From assembly GCF_004296935.1 (NCBI RefSeq), contig NZ_SCVH01000007.1:1-53614 (forward strand): 53,614 nt of DNA. Direction: 5' to 3'. The position numbers were made by a program, and so were the translations under genes. Below are positions 42,985-50,548 of the stretch, piece by piece; position 1 is the stretch's first letter, and each line of letters begins with the position of its first letter. The stretch comes from Reyranella sp. (GTDB lineage Bacteria > Pseudomonadota > Alphaproteobacteria > Reyranellales > Reyranellaceae). The notes under the pieces are model-generated. The model ran no database searches. It was given only the letters and a program-made list of their open reading frames with translations, and was not told the DNA's origin.

Positions 42985-43929
42985 TCAGGTCATGCATGTT
43001 GCTACAGTCTCGACCACCCGGGCGAGCGGCAGATGCGAGCTGCAACCCTGTGGCGAGCCAACGATGGTGGCGCTGCCGCCCCATCCCGCCTCGAGCCGGG
43101 CAAGCAGGTCCTTCAGGCGACTGAAGTCGGCATGGCCCGCCCGATATTGCGCGATCGTGTATTTGACATGGGGCGGCTCACCCTCCGGCCCGAGAAAGGC
43201 GGGGTTGCGGGCCACGACGACCGGCGCGAGGCAGTAGCCCACCGCCAGAGCGGCAGGCCCGGTGCCTTCGATGGTTGCGATCCGGCCGGTGGCGACCAGG
43301 CCCGGCGCGAGCCAGGGCTCGACACCACGGCTTCTACGCAATGCTGCAATGAGATCGCAGGCCCGGCGGGCGGCGAGTGCCGCGCCGACCGGTGGTACGT
43401 CGCCGGCGGCGAGCCACGCCGCCACAGCGTCGATCCGGGCCGCCAGTGAAAAGTCGGGGCGCGCACACTCGGCCGCCAGTGCCGCCATCGCCGGGTCGCC
43501 ATCAAGCACCCCGGTCGCGGCGTCGGCCGATCGCGGCAGCGGGCGCCGGCCAGGCCATGGTCCACGCTGGAAGCGGTCGGCGGCATCGATCGCGGCGACC
43601 CGTCGAAGCGTCGTCTCGTCCATAATCCCACCCATGCGACGTCGCGCGAGGACGGCCATGGCGCCCAAGGCATCGATGTCCGGCCGCAGGGTCACCAGCC
43701 GCGCGCCATGTGGGGGAAGCGGCCAGTCGAGTGCCGCGACAATCGATGCGGGCGCCTCCGGACAGGCCTGCGGTCCATGCTGTGGATCGATGTTGCCGAG
43801 ACCGCACCGGGCAGCCAACGCAGGTTCGGTGACCTCAACACCGAGCGTGCCGCTCCCCAGCAGGCCGGCGTTGAACGCCGCGGCACCCCGGGCGCGCTGA
43901 GGGCGAAGGAGGGCAAAGGCATAGGTCAT
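42985..43929 (-). CDS. Possible DHH-type phosphoesterase
   Basis: 314 residues. The segment LVTLRPDIDALGAMAVL looks like the DHH-superfamily metal motif (His/Pro-Asp-x-Asp...Gly), an earlier GNIDPQHG and a later AAIDAADRF add acidic positions, and the C-terminal WGGSATIVGSPQGCSSHL resembles the DHHA1 substrate loop. If right, it could degrade short or cyclic oligonucleotides, fitting a place beside a CARF protein. The match is by eye and weak, so other folds are possible. ATG start with GAGGAAC upstream. It diverges from cas1 across a gap that holds GCAACGTTGC. Confidence 0.5.
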   Translation of the reverse strand: MTYAFALLRPQRARGAAAFNAGLLGSGTLGVEVTEPALAARCGLGNIDPQHGPQACPEAPASIVAALDWPLPPHGARLVTLRPDIDALGAMAVLARRRMGGIMDETTLRRVAAIDAADRFQRGPWPGRRPLPRSADAATGVLDGDPAMAALAAECARPDFSLAARIDAVAAWLAAGDVPPVGAALAARRACDLIAALRRSRGVEPWLAPGLVATGRIATIEGTGPAALAVGYCLAPVVVARNPAFLGPEGEPPHVKYTIAQYRAGHADFSRLKDLLARLEAGWGGSATIVGSPQGCSSHLPLARVVETVATCMT

Positions 43930-43985
43930 CACGGGGTTCCTCGGTCGCGCAGTCCTAGGAAATTGCAGAGAGGCCCGCACGCCCT

Positions 43986-43995
43986 GCAACGTTGC
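43986..43995. promoter_or_regulatory. GCAAnnTTGC palindrome between the DHH-like gene and cas1
   Basis: GCAACGTTGC, exact match, 57 bases from the DHH-like start and 42 bases before the cas1 ATG chosen here. One operator could control both divergent units. A TTG codon inside it could also begin the cas1 frame, which would place the site in the gene; the later ATG is more plausible. Confidence 0.55.
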
Positions 43996-44036
43996 CGGAC
44001 CTGCGTTGCCCACCCGTGGCCGTTATCTACGGTCCC

Positions 44037-45140
44037 ATGTACGCCATCGCACGCACGCTTCGCGACTGGCTGGGTCGCCCGGTGCCGGGAATCCAGGCCA
44101 ACCACCAACCAACCCAGCCGCCGCAGCCGGAAGACGCCCCGATGCCAGCCGGTCTCCCGTTGCATGTGACCGGCCGGCACAGCTTCGTGAGGTTGCAGGA
44201 CGGAGCGATCATCGTGGAGCGCGAAGGACGGGAAGTTGAAAGGCTGCGTCTACACGAAATTTCCCAGGTTGCCCTGCACGGTACAGCGTCGGCGACCGGC
44301 CCGGCGATACGCGAGCTGCTGACGCACGGCATCCCGGTGCTTTGGCGAGGTGAAAGCGGCTGGCTGGCCGGGCTGACGGCTGATCTTTCCGGCCGCGTAT
44401 CGAGAACCAGACGGGCGCACTACGCGGCGGCCGCCGACCCCGTGCGCTGCCTCGAAATCGGTCGCGGCATCGTTGCCGCCAAGCTTGCGAATACACGAGC
44501 CCTGCTGCGTCGCCGCCCTGAATCGCAGGCGCGCCGAACCTTCATGCGGCTGGGGACGATTGTTCCAGCCATCGCTGCGGCACCGTCGCTCGCGGTGTTG
44601 CGTGGTCTGGAAGGCAGTATCGCAGCCCTCCACTTCGCGGCATGGCCGGTCCTGCTCAAGGCACCAGACCCCTCTCTTGTCTTCGGCGGGCGGTCGCGGC
44701 GGCCACCGCGCGATCCACCCAATGCCCTGCTTTCCTATCTCTATGCCGTACTGGCCGGCGAGTGCACGGCCGCGGTTCTCGCCGCCGGCCTCGATCCGGC
44801 CGTGGGCTTCCTTCATGTCGAACGGCCCGGGAGGCCTGCGCTTGCCCTTGACCTGCTGGAGCCGTTCCGGCTTGCCGTCGCGGATTCCGCCGCCTTGTTT
44901 GCGCTGAACAGCGGAGAAATCACGGGCGAGCATTTCGAGAGCGCCGATGGCGGCATACGTCTTGGACCGCTCGGCCGACGGCGGGCGCTTGCCGTACTGG
45001 AGCGCAGGCTGGGCGAGCCCGTCCGCCACCCCGAAACCGCAAGTGCGGTCGACTGGCGCCGCGCCATCCATCTCGACGCGGCACGGCTTGCGCGTGGTCT
45101 GCGCAACGGCACGCCGGTCGCATTCCTTGAGCAGCGTTGA
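44037..45140 (+). CDS. cas1: CRISPR integrase Cas1
   Basis: Metal-dependent integrase that inserts new spacers with Cas2. With this start it has 367 residues. The beta-rich N-terminal domain starts near LPLHVTGRHSFVRLQDGAII; the catalytic domain has VLRGLEGSIAALHFAAW (Glu about 192), FLHVERPGRPALALDLLEPF (His about 260, then Asp/Glu 272-275). About 35 residues (Pro/Gln-rich, ending QPEDAP) precede the usual Cas1 start. A second ATG at 44142 with GGAAG upstream would give the standard 332 residues. No RT or Cas6 domain is fused. Cas2 follows by 12 bases. Confidence 0.93.
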   Translation: MYAIARTLRDWLGRPVPGIQANHQPTQPPQPEDAPMPAGLPLHVTGRHSFVRLQDGAIIVEREGREVERLRLHEISQVALHGTASATGPAIRELLTHGIPVLWRGESGWLAGLTADLSGRVSRTRRAHYAAAADPVRCLEIGRGIVAAKLANTRALLRRRPESQARRTFMRLGTIVPAIAAAPSLAVLRGLEGSIAALHFAAWPVLLKAPDPSLVFGGRSRRPPRDPPNALLSYLYAVLAGECTAAVLAAGLDPAVGFLHVERPGRPALALDLLEPFRLAVADSAALFALNSGEITGEHFESADGGIRLGPLGRRRALAVLERRLGEPVRHPETASAVDWRRAIHLDAARLARGLRNGTPVAFLEQR

Positions 45141-45152
45141 ACGAGCCCCTCA

Positions 45153-45443
45153 ATGATACCTCATTGGTACATCTTCACCTATGATGTCTCGAATCGGCGG
45201 CGCTGGCGTGCCGTCTTCAAGCGTCTCGGCCGTGTCGGGACTCCCATCCAGAAGTCGGTATTCCTGTGCCGCCTCATGCCAGCGCACTGCCGGGTGCTGT
45301 CGGCCGAGCTGACGCGGCGGCTCGATCCGACGACAGACCGGCTGGCGGTTGCGGATCTCGGCCCGGCTGTTGGGGGAACGAATGCTCTCGACGTGGCGAT
45401 GGGGCCGCAGGTCGATTCCGGGCCGCGCGTCGTCATTGTCTGA
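45153..45443 (+). CDS. cas2: CRISPR adaptation protein Cas2
   Basis: 96 residues, ferredoxin-like fold; structural partner of Cas1 in spacer integration. The first strand YIFTYDVSNRRRWRAVFKRL carries the conserved Asp of Cas2, and VGTPIQKSVFLCRLM is the second signature. Length is normal. ATG start 12 bases after the cas1 stop. Confidence 0.93.
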   Translation: MIPHWYIFTYDVSNRRRWRAVFKRLGRVGTPIQKSVFLCRLMPAHCRVLSAELTRRLDPTTDRLAVADLGPAVGGTNALDVAMGPQVDSGPRVVIV

Positions 45444-45596
45444 ACGCTCACGAGAGCTGTCGGGATGCAAAGACGATCTTTCGCAGATGCCTGTTGGGGG
45501 CGCCGTGCCCTTGTCCCTGTTTTGACGGTCGGCCGGGCGTGGGGGAACGTAGAGCGTCGTGCCCGGTTCCCTGTTCGATGGCAGTGAGGCATCGTC

Positions 45597-45821
45597 GTGT
45601 TTGAAGTCGATCCCGAAATCCTTCAGGCAGTCACCGCGCTCGCCCGTCGGATGCTCTCGGAGGGAGAGATTTCGGCCACGCTGCCGCTCGCCGACAACGC
45701 CCAGATGGTTGTCGCGCGCGATGCCTCGATAGGTGTCGTCTTTCACGGCTTCCAGCTCGACGGCGTGCCCTTGTGCATTGGCGTGCGAGATCCGACGCAG
45801 TCAACCGCCGACTCCCGCTAG
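45597..45821 (+). CDS. Hypothetical 74-residue protein downstream of cas2
   Basis: Unrecognised small protein (GTG start, GAGG upstream): MFEVDPEILQAVTALARRML, then EISATLPLADNAQMVVARDA and a short beta-rich end. Convergent with the permuted vWA gene; the two overlap by four bases at their ends. 153 bases separate it from cas2, without features. May be a genuine small gene; evidence is limited to its ribosome site and codon use. Confidence 0.45.
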   Translation: MFEVDPEILQAVTALARRMLSEGEISATLPLADNAQMVVARDASIGVVFHGFQLDGVPLCIGVRDPTQSTADSR

Positions 45822-46582
45822 AGGTAAGTCAGGCGCTGCGCCGCGAGCCAGTCGAGGGTGGCCTGGGTCGCGACATCGATCCGTCGTTTGCCGGCCTCGG
45901 CTGGCATTGTTGCAAGCATCGAGGCAGACGTATCGATCACGAGGGCAATGTCGGCCAGCCTGTGGCCAGGCTGCCGCGGTGGCACGCGCTGCCCGGATTT
46001 CATCAGGACGGACCGCAGGTCGGCCAGCCCCCGCGCCTGCAGCAGAGTGCCCCCGCCGGCCCGCGCGATCTTGCCGAGGCGCTCGTGCGCACCGGCGTCG
46101 CTCGTGGCAAAGGCGATGCAGTCCAGGCGGACGCGAAGCCGGCGCAATTCGCCGACGAGCGGCAGGACGTGGTCGCGGTGCGTATTGTCTTCGCCATCGC
46201 TCACCAGCACCGCCCTGCGCACGCGATGGTCGCGCTTTGCCGCCATCCAGGTCCGCACCTGCTCCAGCCCCGCGGCATAGTTGGTGGCATGGCCAGGATG
46301 ACCGCGTCGCACGAGGCGCGCCGGGATGCCGCGAACCCGTGCGTCGAGCTGCGCCGACCCCAGCGGCGATGGCGCGGCGAGATAGTGCGCGCTGGCCGCC
46401 GTGCCGATGATCGCCACGACGTCCTGCTGGCGCATAGCCGCATGCACAGCGGCGCCCGCCTTGTCGCCCGCCGGGGCCACCGCCGGCCTCGATGGCGCAC
46501 GGCGCCGTACCGGGACCCGCGACGGCGTGGGCAAGCCGGAGCCGAACAGGTGGCGCAGGAAGCGGACGAGCAGATCGAACAT
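45818..46582 (-). CDS. von Willebrand A protein with circularly permuted domain
   Basis: 254 residues. The metal-site pieces occur in an unusual order: Thr 100 (PGHATNYAAGLEQV), Asp 129 (RRAVLVSDGEDNT), and only then the DxSxS motif at 217-221 (IALVIDTSASML), which normally comes first. The helix after DxSxS (DVATQATLDWLAAQRL) runs to the C-terminus, while the strand that should follow it (DVVAIIGTAASAHYLA) stands at residues 54-69. All three metal-ligand elements are present, so the site can be complete. No signal peptide; the first 15 residues are an amphipathic helix. ATG with GAGGTG upstream. Confidence 0.78.
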   Translation of the reverse strand: MFDLLVRFLRHLFGSGLPTPSRVPVRRRAPSRPAVAPAGDKAGAAVHAAMRQQDVVAIIGTAASAHYLAAPSPLGSAQLDARVRGIPARLVRRGHPGHATNYAAGLEQVRTWMAAKRDHRVRRAVLVSDGEDNTHRDHVLPLVGELRRLRVRLDCIAFATSDAGAHERLGKIARAGGGTLLQARGLADLRSVLMKSGQRVPPRQPGHRLADIALVIDTSASMLATMPAEAGKRRIDVATQATLDWLAAQRLTYL

Positions 46583-46632
46583 GGCACACCTCGACGGGGA
46601 GAGCGGGAAAGGGGAACCAGGTGCAGCCGTGA

Positions 46633-46896
46633 TTAGCCGCGCTGGAACAGGGTCCGTATCCGGCCGGTGCGGAAGTCGATGCAGAGACCTTCCTCCCTTC
46701 GGCAGAGCGGGCAACGGAAGATCGCCGTCGGCTGTCCCTTTCGGTTAAGCTCGGCGCGCAGGAGTTCCATCGGCACCGGCAGTGGATGGCGCTCCGGCCA
46801 ATAGCAGAGGCGGCGACGAACCAGTTGCGGCGGCAGCAGGGCGGCGCGGGCGGGCTGCTGGCGGCGCGCGGCCTGGAAGCGGGGGGTGACGGTCAT
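46633..46896 (-). CDS. Small cysteine-motif protein diverging from the array 3 leader
   Basis: 87 residues. The N-terminus MTVTPRFQAARRQQPARAAL matches that of the gene diverging from array 2. The C-terminal part AIFRCPLCRREEGLCIDFRT has CxxC plus a third Cys, like half of a zinc ribbon. Strong ribosome site (CGGAGGA). ACAACGTTGC lies 84 bases upstream. Possibly a small nucleic-acid-binding or regulatory protein; unproven. Confidence 0.65.
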   Translation of the reverse strand: MTVTPRFQAARRQQPARAALLPPQLVRRRLCYWPERHPLPVPMELLRAELNRKGQPTAIFRCPLCRREEGLCIDFRTGRIRTLFQRG

Positions 46897-47245
46897 TGCG
46901 GTCCTCCGGGCAGGACGAAGTGAAGGTGTCGGTGTCCTCGGCCGACTTTTCGGCGGGGCCCGTTGGCGTTGCACGTCCGACAACGTTGCATTCGGTATCT
47001 GGCGTTGCGCCTCAAGGCGCCGTGGCCTGCCACGGCCCGATGACCCGCCGCGACCGCGGCAGTTGTGTTGTTGTTCGTTGCCCGGAAAATCGGCACAGGC
47101 CCGCGATGCTATTGATAACCAAAGGAAAACCTCCTTGACGAGCTCCAGAAGAGGGAGCGATCCAAGGGCCGGGAGAGGCAAATTCCCCAACCCCGCGCAA
47201 AAGGCTCGAAAAAGCAGTCAAATTCAGATACTTGAATGGGGGTCT
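46897..47245 (+). promoter_or_regulatory. Leader and upstream region of CRISPR array 3, with operator-like site
   Basis: No gene on the plus strand. The left two thirds are a copy of the region before array 2; the last roughly 170 bases match the array 1 leader (aaccccgcgcaaaaggctcg, cagtcaaa-tcagatacttga, gggggtct before the first repeat). ACAACGTTGC at 46980-46989 is a one-mismatch copy of the island palindrome. So array 3 shares leader parts with both other arrays. Confidence 0.78.
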
Positions 47246-47987
47246 CTTCCACGCCTCTCAAAGGCGTGGCCTCACTGAGACTTGGTCGCCAATCTCGAGC
47301 TTGAGCGTCTCGCGGTCTTCCACGCCTCTCAAAGGCGTGGCCTCACTGAGACCGGATCGGGAACTCACGCCGGCACAGGAGACCGACTTCCACGCCTCTC
47401 AAAGGCGTGGCCTCACTGAGACGTGTCGAGTGCCATCAGTGCCATGTCGAGAAAGCTTCCACGCCTCTCAAAGGCGTGGCCTCACTGAGACACGGCGCAA
47501 ATGCGCAGCGTGATCGATTGGACGCCTTCCACGCCTCTCAAAGGCGTGGCCTCACTGAGACTCAGCCGCGAAGTCGAGCATCTTCTGTTTCTGCCCTTCC
47601 ACGCCTCTCAAAGGCGTGGCCTCACTGAGACGTGGTCTCCTCGGCAGTCGTGCTCTTCTCGCACGCTTCCACGCCTCTCAAAGGCGTGGCCTCACTGAGA
47701 CCTCCCTTTCAGGAGTTTGAGGTTGATGTTGTACGCGCTTCCACGCCTTTCAAAGGCGTGGCCTCACTGAGACGAGCCGCGTTCGTACTTCTGGATTTGC
47801 TGGAACGTCTTCCACGCCTCTCAAAGGCGTGGCCTCACTGAGACGTAGTCCCACTTGCCCTCGCCCCACACGCCGAAGTCTTCCACGCCTCTCAAAGGCG
47901 TGACCTCACTGAGACTCTCTTCGAGCTGGTAGAGAAGCCGCATCATCTCGGCTTCCACGCCTCTCAAAGGCGCGGCCTCATCGAAGC
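47246..47987 (+). CRISPR. CRISPR array 3 (11 repeats, 10 spacers)
   Basis: 36-bp repeats starting cttccacgcctctcaaagg and ending cctcactgagac. Starts: 47246, 47317, 47387, 47456, 47526, 47596, 47666, 47738, 47809, 47880, 47952. Single changes at 47738 (cctttc) and 47880 (tgacctc). The last copy is degenerate (cgcggcctcatcgaagc), marking the distal end and plus-strand reading. Spacers are 33-36 bp. Array 3 lies directly before the Cas6-like gene, which points towards it. Confidence 0.98.
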
Positions 47988-48012
47988 GACTGCTTGGATC
48001 ATCGTTGCCGGT

Positions 48013-48810
48013 TCAAGCAGGCATCCCGCGCCTTGTGCCTGCCGGCCCGAAATGACCCAAGCCGAAATGGCAGGCATGACCTAGCGCCAGCGGCCCGGAC
48101 TGCGGGTGCCTGAAGGCAAGGCGCACGAAGCAGCCGATGCGATCGGCAAGAAGGGCACGGCTGCCGCGTTGCGGCGGCACGAAGGCCTCGGGCGGAGTAT
48201 CCTCTTCGCTGATCCGGATCGAAGGGAAGATCTCGATTGCCTGCGGCTGCGGCAGGCCGCGGCGCTTCAGCTCGTCGACGATCTGCGTCTCGACATCATA
48301 TCCCGGCCGCACACGGCCGCGCCTGAGCGCTCGGTTGGGTGTCACGTAAGGTGTGCGCGAGACCCATTCCCGAGCCGGGCCGAACGGGCCGCCGACGCGA
48401 TCGACGAGGCCGCCAATGCGCATCGTCGACAGTTTCAGGCGGCGGCGCCCGAGCGACACGGCCGAAAGGCCGGCGCACAGGGTAAGGGCATGTGCGTCGA
48501 GGCCGCCGCCGGCGTAGACTAGAAAATGGTCCATGTGTCCGTCACCGTCGGCATCCTCCGGAAGATAGAAGGCATGCGGATGGTCGGCGCCGCCGGCCGG
48601 GCTTCCGTGCAGGCAATCCGGCAGGAGGTGGGTGCCGAAAAGGTGGCGTCCGACATCCATTAACCCGTCCCGCGCGCTTTCGGCGAACACGGCCGCCTCG
48701 AGAAGCGAGGGACGCGCCGCGTCCGGATCTAGGCACCATCGCCAGAAGACCGGCAGGGAGGCCCGGAGCTCGGCGAGCTGCGGACGGGGTTTGACGGAGG
48801 GGCTTCGCAT
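48013..48810 (-). CDS. Cas6-like crRNA-processing protein (Csb2/GSU0054-like)
   Basis: 265 residues. The segment HPHAFYLPEDADGDGHMDHF (quoted in part) followed by VYAGGGLDAHAL is characteristic of the Csb2/GSU0054 group, and the C-terminal ALGHACHFGLGHFGP is the glycine-rich loop of Cas6 RAMP nucleases. It should cut pre-crRNA within the repeat stem of all three arrays. It is about half the length of full Csb2 (a Cas5-Cas6 fusion), in line with a Cas6-only protein. Several His are candidates for the active site. The ATG start used has a weak ribosome site. It diverges from cas10 over a gap with GCAACGTTGC. Confidence 0.72.
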   Translation of the reverse strand: MRSPSVKPRPQLAELRASLPVFWRWCLDPDAARPSLLEAAVFAESARDGLMDVGRHLFGTHLLPDCLHGSPAGGADHPHAFYLPEDADGDGHMDHFLVYAGGGLDAHALTLCAGLSAVSLGRRRLKLSTMRIGGLVDRVGGPFGPAREWVSRTPYVTPNRALRRGRVRPGYDVETQIVDELKRRGLPQPQAIEIFPSIRISEEDTPPEAFVPPQRGSRALLADRIGCFVRLAFRHPQSGPLALGHACHFGLGHFGPAGTRRGMPA

Positions 48811-48852
48811 CGAGGTCCAGTGTGTTGAACTTCGCCCGCTTCCGCGCCAAAG

Positions 48853-48862
48853 GCAACGTTGC
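48853..48862. promoter_or_regulatory. GCAAnnTTGC palindrome between cas6-like and cas10
   Basis: GCAACGTTGC, exact match and identical to the site before cas1; 43 bases from the cas6-like start and 81 bases before the cas10 ATG. It is placed to control both processing and effector genes. Confidence 0.55.
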
Positions 48863-48943
48863 ACCTTCGGGTGATCGTTTGATCAAGATTGCAACCGTTC
48901 CCGGGATGCGCCAAAGTTCTCGAGGGGGAGACAGCAAAAAAAC

Positions 48944-50548
48944 ATGGCACGCCGCGCCTACCTGTTTGAGGCCAAGGGCATCCAGCGGTTCGTCACCGCG
49001 GGCGGGCGGTTGGTCGACATGGTCGGCGCCAGCGAGCTGGCCGACGAACTGGCGCGCTCCGACCGGCGCGACCTGCTTGCGTCGGTCCTGGAGATTGCGG
49101 CGTTCAATCCGTCGTTTTCGCGCCGTGCCTCCGCGGCATTCCTCTGCCACTTCGATAAGTCTGAGAGTGAGGCGTTCGATCGTTTCCGGGCCTTGTGGCG
49201 GGTGGCAGTGCAGATGCACGCGCCCGGCCTCGAGTTCGAGGAACGCTTCGGTGCCGCCGCAACCGACAGGGAGGCAGGCGGCGCCGCTTACGACACCTCC
49301 GCGGGCATGCGCGAAAATTCGATTGCCGGCCTGCTGCCCGTGGCCGGTCCTCTGGCGGAGCGCGTGCCGCGCAGTGGCCTTGCGACGGTCGAGATCCTTC
49401 GACGTGGTGAGGAGTCCGAACCGCTCGATGTGGTCGGGGCGCGCAAGCGTGTCCGCGAGCCGCAGGCGGGCGCCACTTCCGGCCTGCTCGCCCGATTTGG
49501 CGGCAAGGTGGCGCTCGAGGAACAATGGGCCTGGCCCGTCGAACTCGATCCCGAGACCGACCGGGAGAAGCGGCACTTCCCTTTTCGCGGGGCCGCGCGT
49601 GCCGTCGCCGTCATGCATGCCGACGTTTCCGGATTGGGCCAGATGCTGCAGGCTTTGCAGAAGGGGCTCGAATCGGTTCCGGCTGACCGGGCCATCGCCC
49701 TGCAGTTCGAATTCTCGCGCACCGTCGAGACGGTGATCCGCGCCGCTGCCCAGGCTGCGGTCGCCGGCACCCTCCGGCCTGATGACGGCGATGCGTTCCG
49801 CCGGGTGCCCGGCCGGCCCATCCTGCTGGGAGGCGACGACCTCACCTCCATCGTGCGGGCCGACCGGGCGCTCGACTTTGCCGAGGCCTTCCTGACTACG
49901 CTCGAGTCCGAATCCGAGGCCGCCCTGGCAGCCTTCGTGAAGAGCCATGGATCGATCCTGGGCACGACCCGGCTCACGGCCTGCGCCGGCGTGGCCTTCG
50001 TCGGCGCCTCGCAGCCCTTCTCGATGGCACACGAAGTCGCAGAAAATCTCTGCCGCTATTCCAAGGAGCGGGTAAAGAAGGGCCTCGTCGCGGGCGCTCC
50101 CGTGCCATCGGCCATCGCCTTCCAGCGGGTTACCTCGGCGCTGCCCGATGAGCGCGTGTCCGATGCCGTCGAGGCCCTGACCCTGCGCGAGGGGAACAAG
50201 ATCCTGCATAGGCTGACGGCGCAACCCTATGCCGTCGGTGGGGTTGCCAGTACCCGGCCGTCCTTCGCGGCGCTGCGCGAACTGCGGCACTGGATGGATG
50301 AGACGCGCATGGGGCTGGGCGGACTGCGGCGCCTGCGCGACATCGCCCTTTCCGATGCCAACGATGCTGCGGCGGCCTATGGCCGGTGGCGCGATGTGTT
50401 GTCCCGTACGGAGGGTGGCCGCGCGGAGACCTATGCCGGGGCGCTTGTGAAGCTCGGCTGCGCCGGCGCTGGTTTTCCCCTGCGCGAGGATGATGCCGAG
50501 TCGCCTCTGTTCGATGCGCTTGAATGGCGCGCAGCGGAGGCGGCATGA
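48944..50548 (+). CDS. cas10: Type III effector large subunit Cas10, without HD domain
   Basis: 534 residues. The N-terminus goes straight into a Cas10 palm-like start (YLFEAKGIQRFVTAGGRL, then MVGASELADEL); no HD nuclease motif is seen. The cyclase palm has AVMHADVSGLGQMLQAL (Asp about 227) and the signature LLGGDDLTSIV (GGDD at 296-299). Cyclic oligoadenylate synthesis is therefore likely, target DNA cutting by Cas10 unlikely. It is shorter than typical Cas10 (700-900). First gene of the effector operon; three RAMP genes follow, each overlapping the previous by four bases. ATG with GGGGAG about 13 bases upstream. Confidence 0.9.
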   Translation: MARRAYLFEAKGIQRFVTAGGRLVDMVGASELADELARSDRRDLLASVLEIAAFNPSFSRRASAAFLCHFDKSESEAFDRFRALWRVAVQMHAPGLEFEERFGAAATDREAGGAAYDTSAGMRENSIAGLLPVAGPLAERVPRSGLATVEILRRGEESEPLDVVGARKRVREPQAGATSGLLARFGGKVALEEQWAWPVELDPETDREKRHFPFRGAARAVAVMHADVSGLGQMLQALQKGLESVPADRAIALQFEFSRTVETVIRAAAQAAVAGTLRPDDGDAFRRVPGRPILLGGDDLTSIVRADRALDFAEAFLTTLESESEAALAAFVKSHGSILGTTRLTACAGVAFVGASQPFSMAHEVAENLCRYSKERVKKGLVAGAPVPSAIAFQRVTSALPDERVSDAVEALTLREGNKILHRLTAQPYAVGGVASTRPSFAALRELRHWMDETRMGLGGLRRLRDIALSDANDAAAAYGRWRDVLSRTEGGRAETYAGALVKLGCAGAGFPLREDDAESPLFDALEWRAAEAA

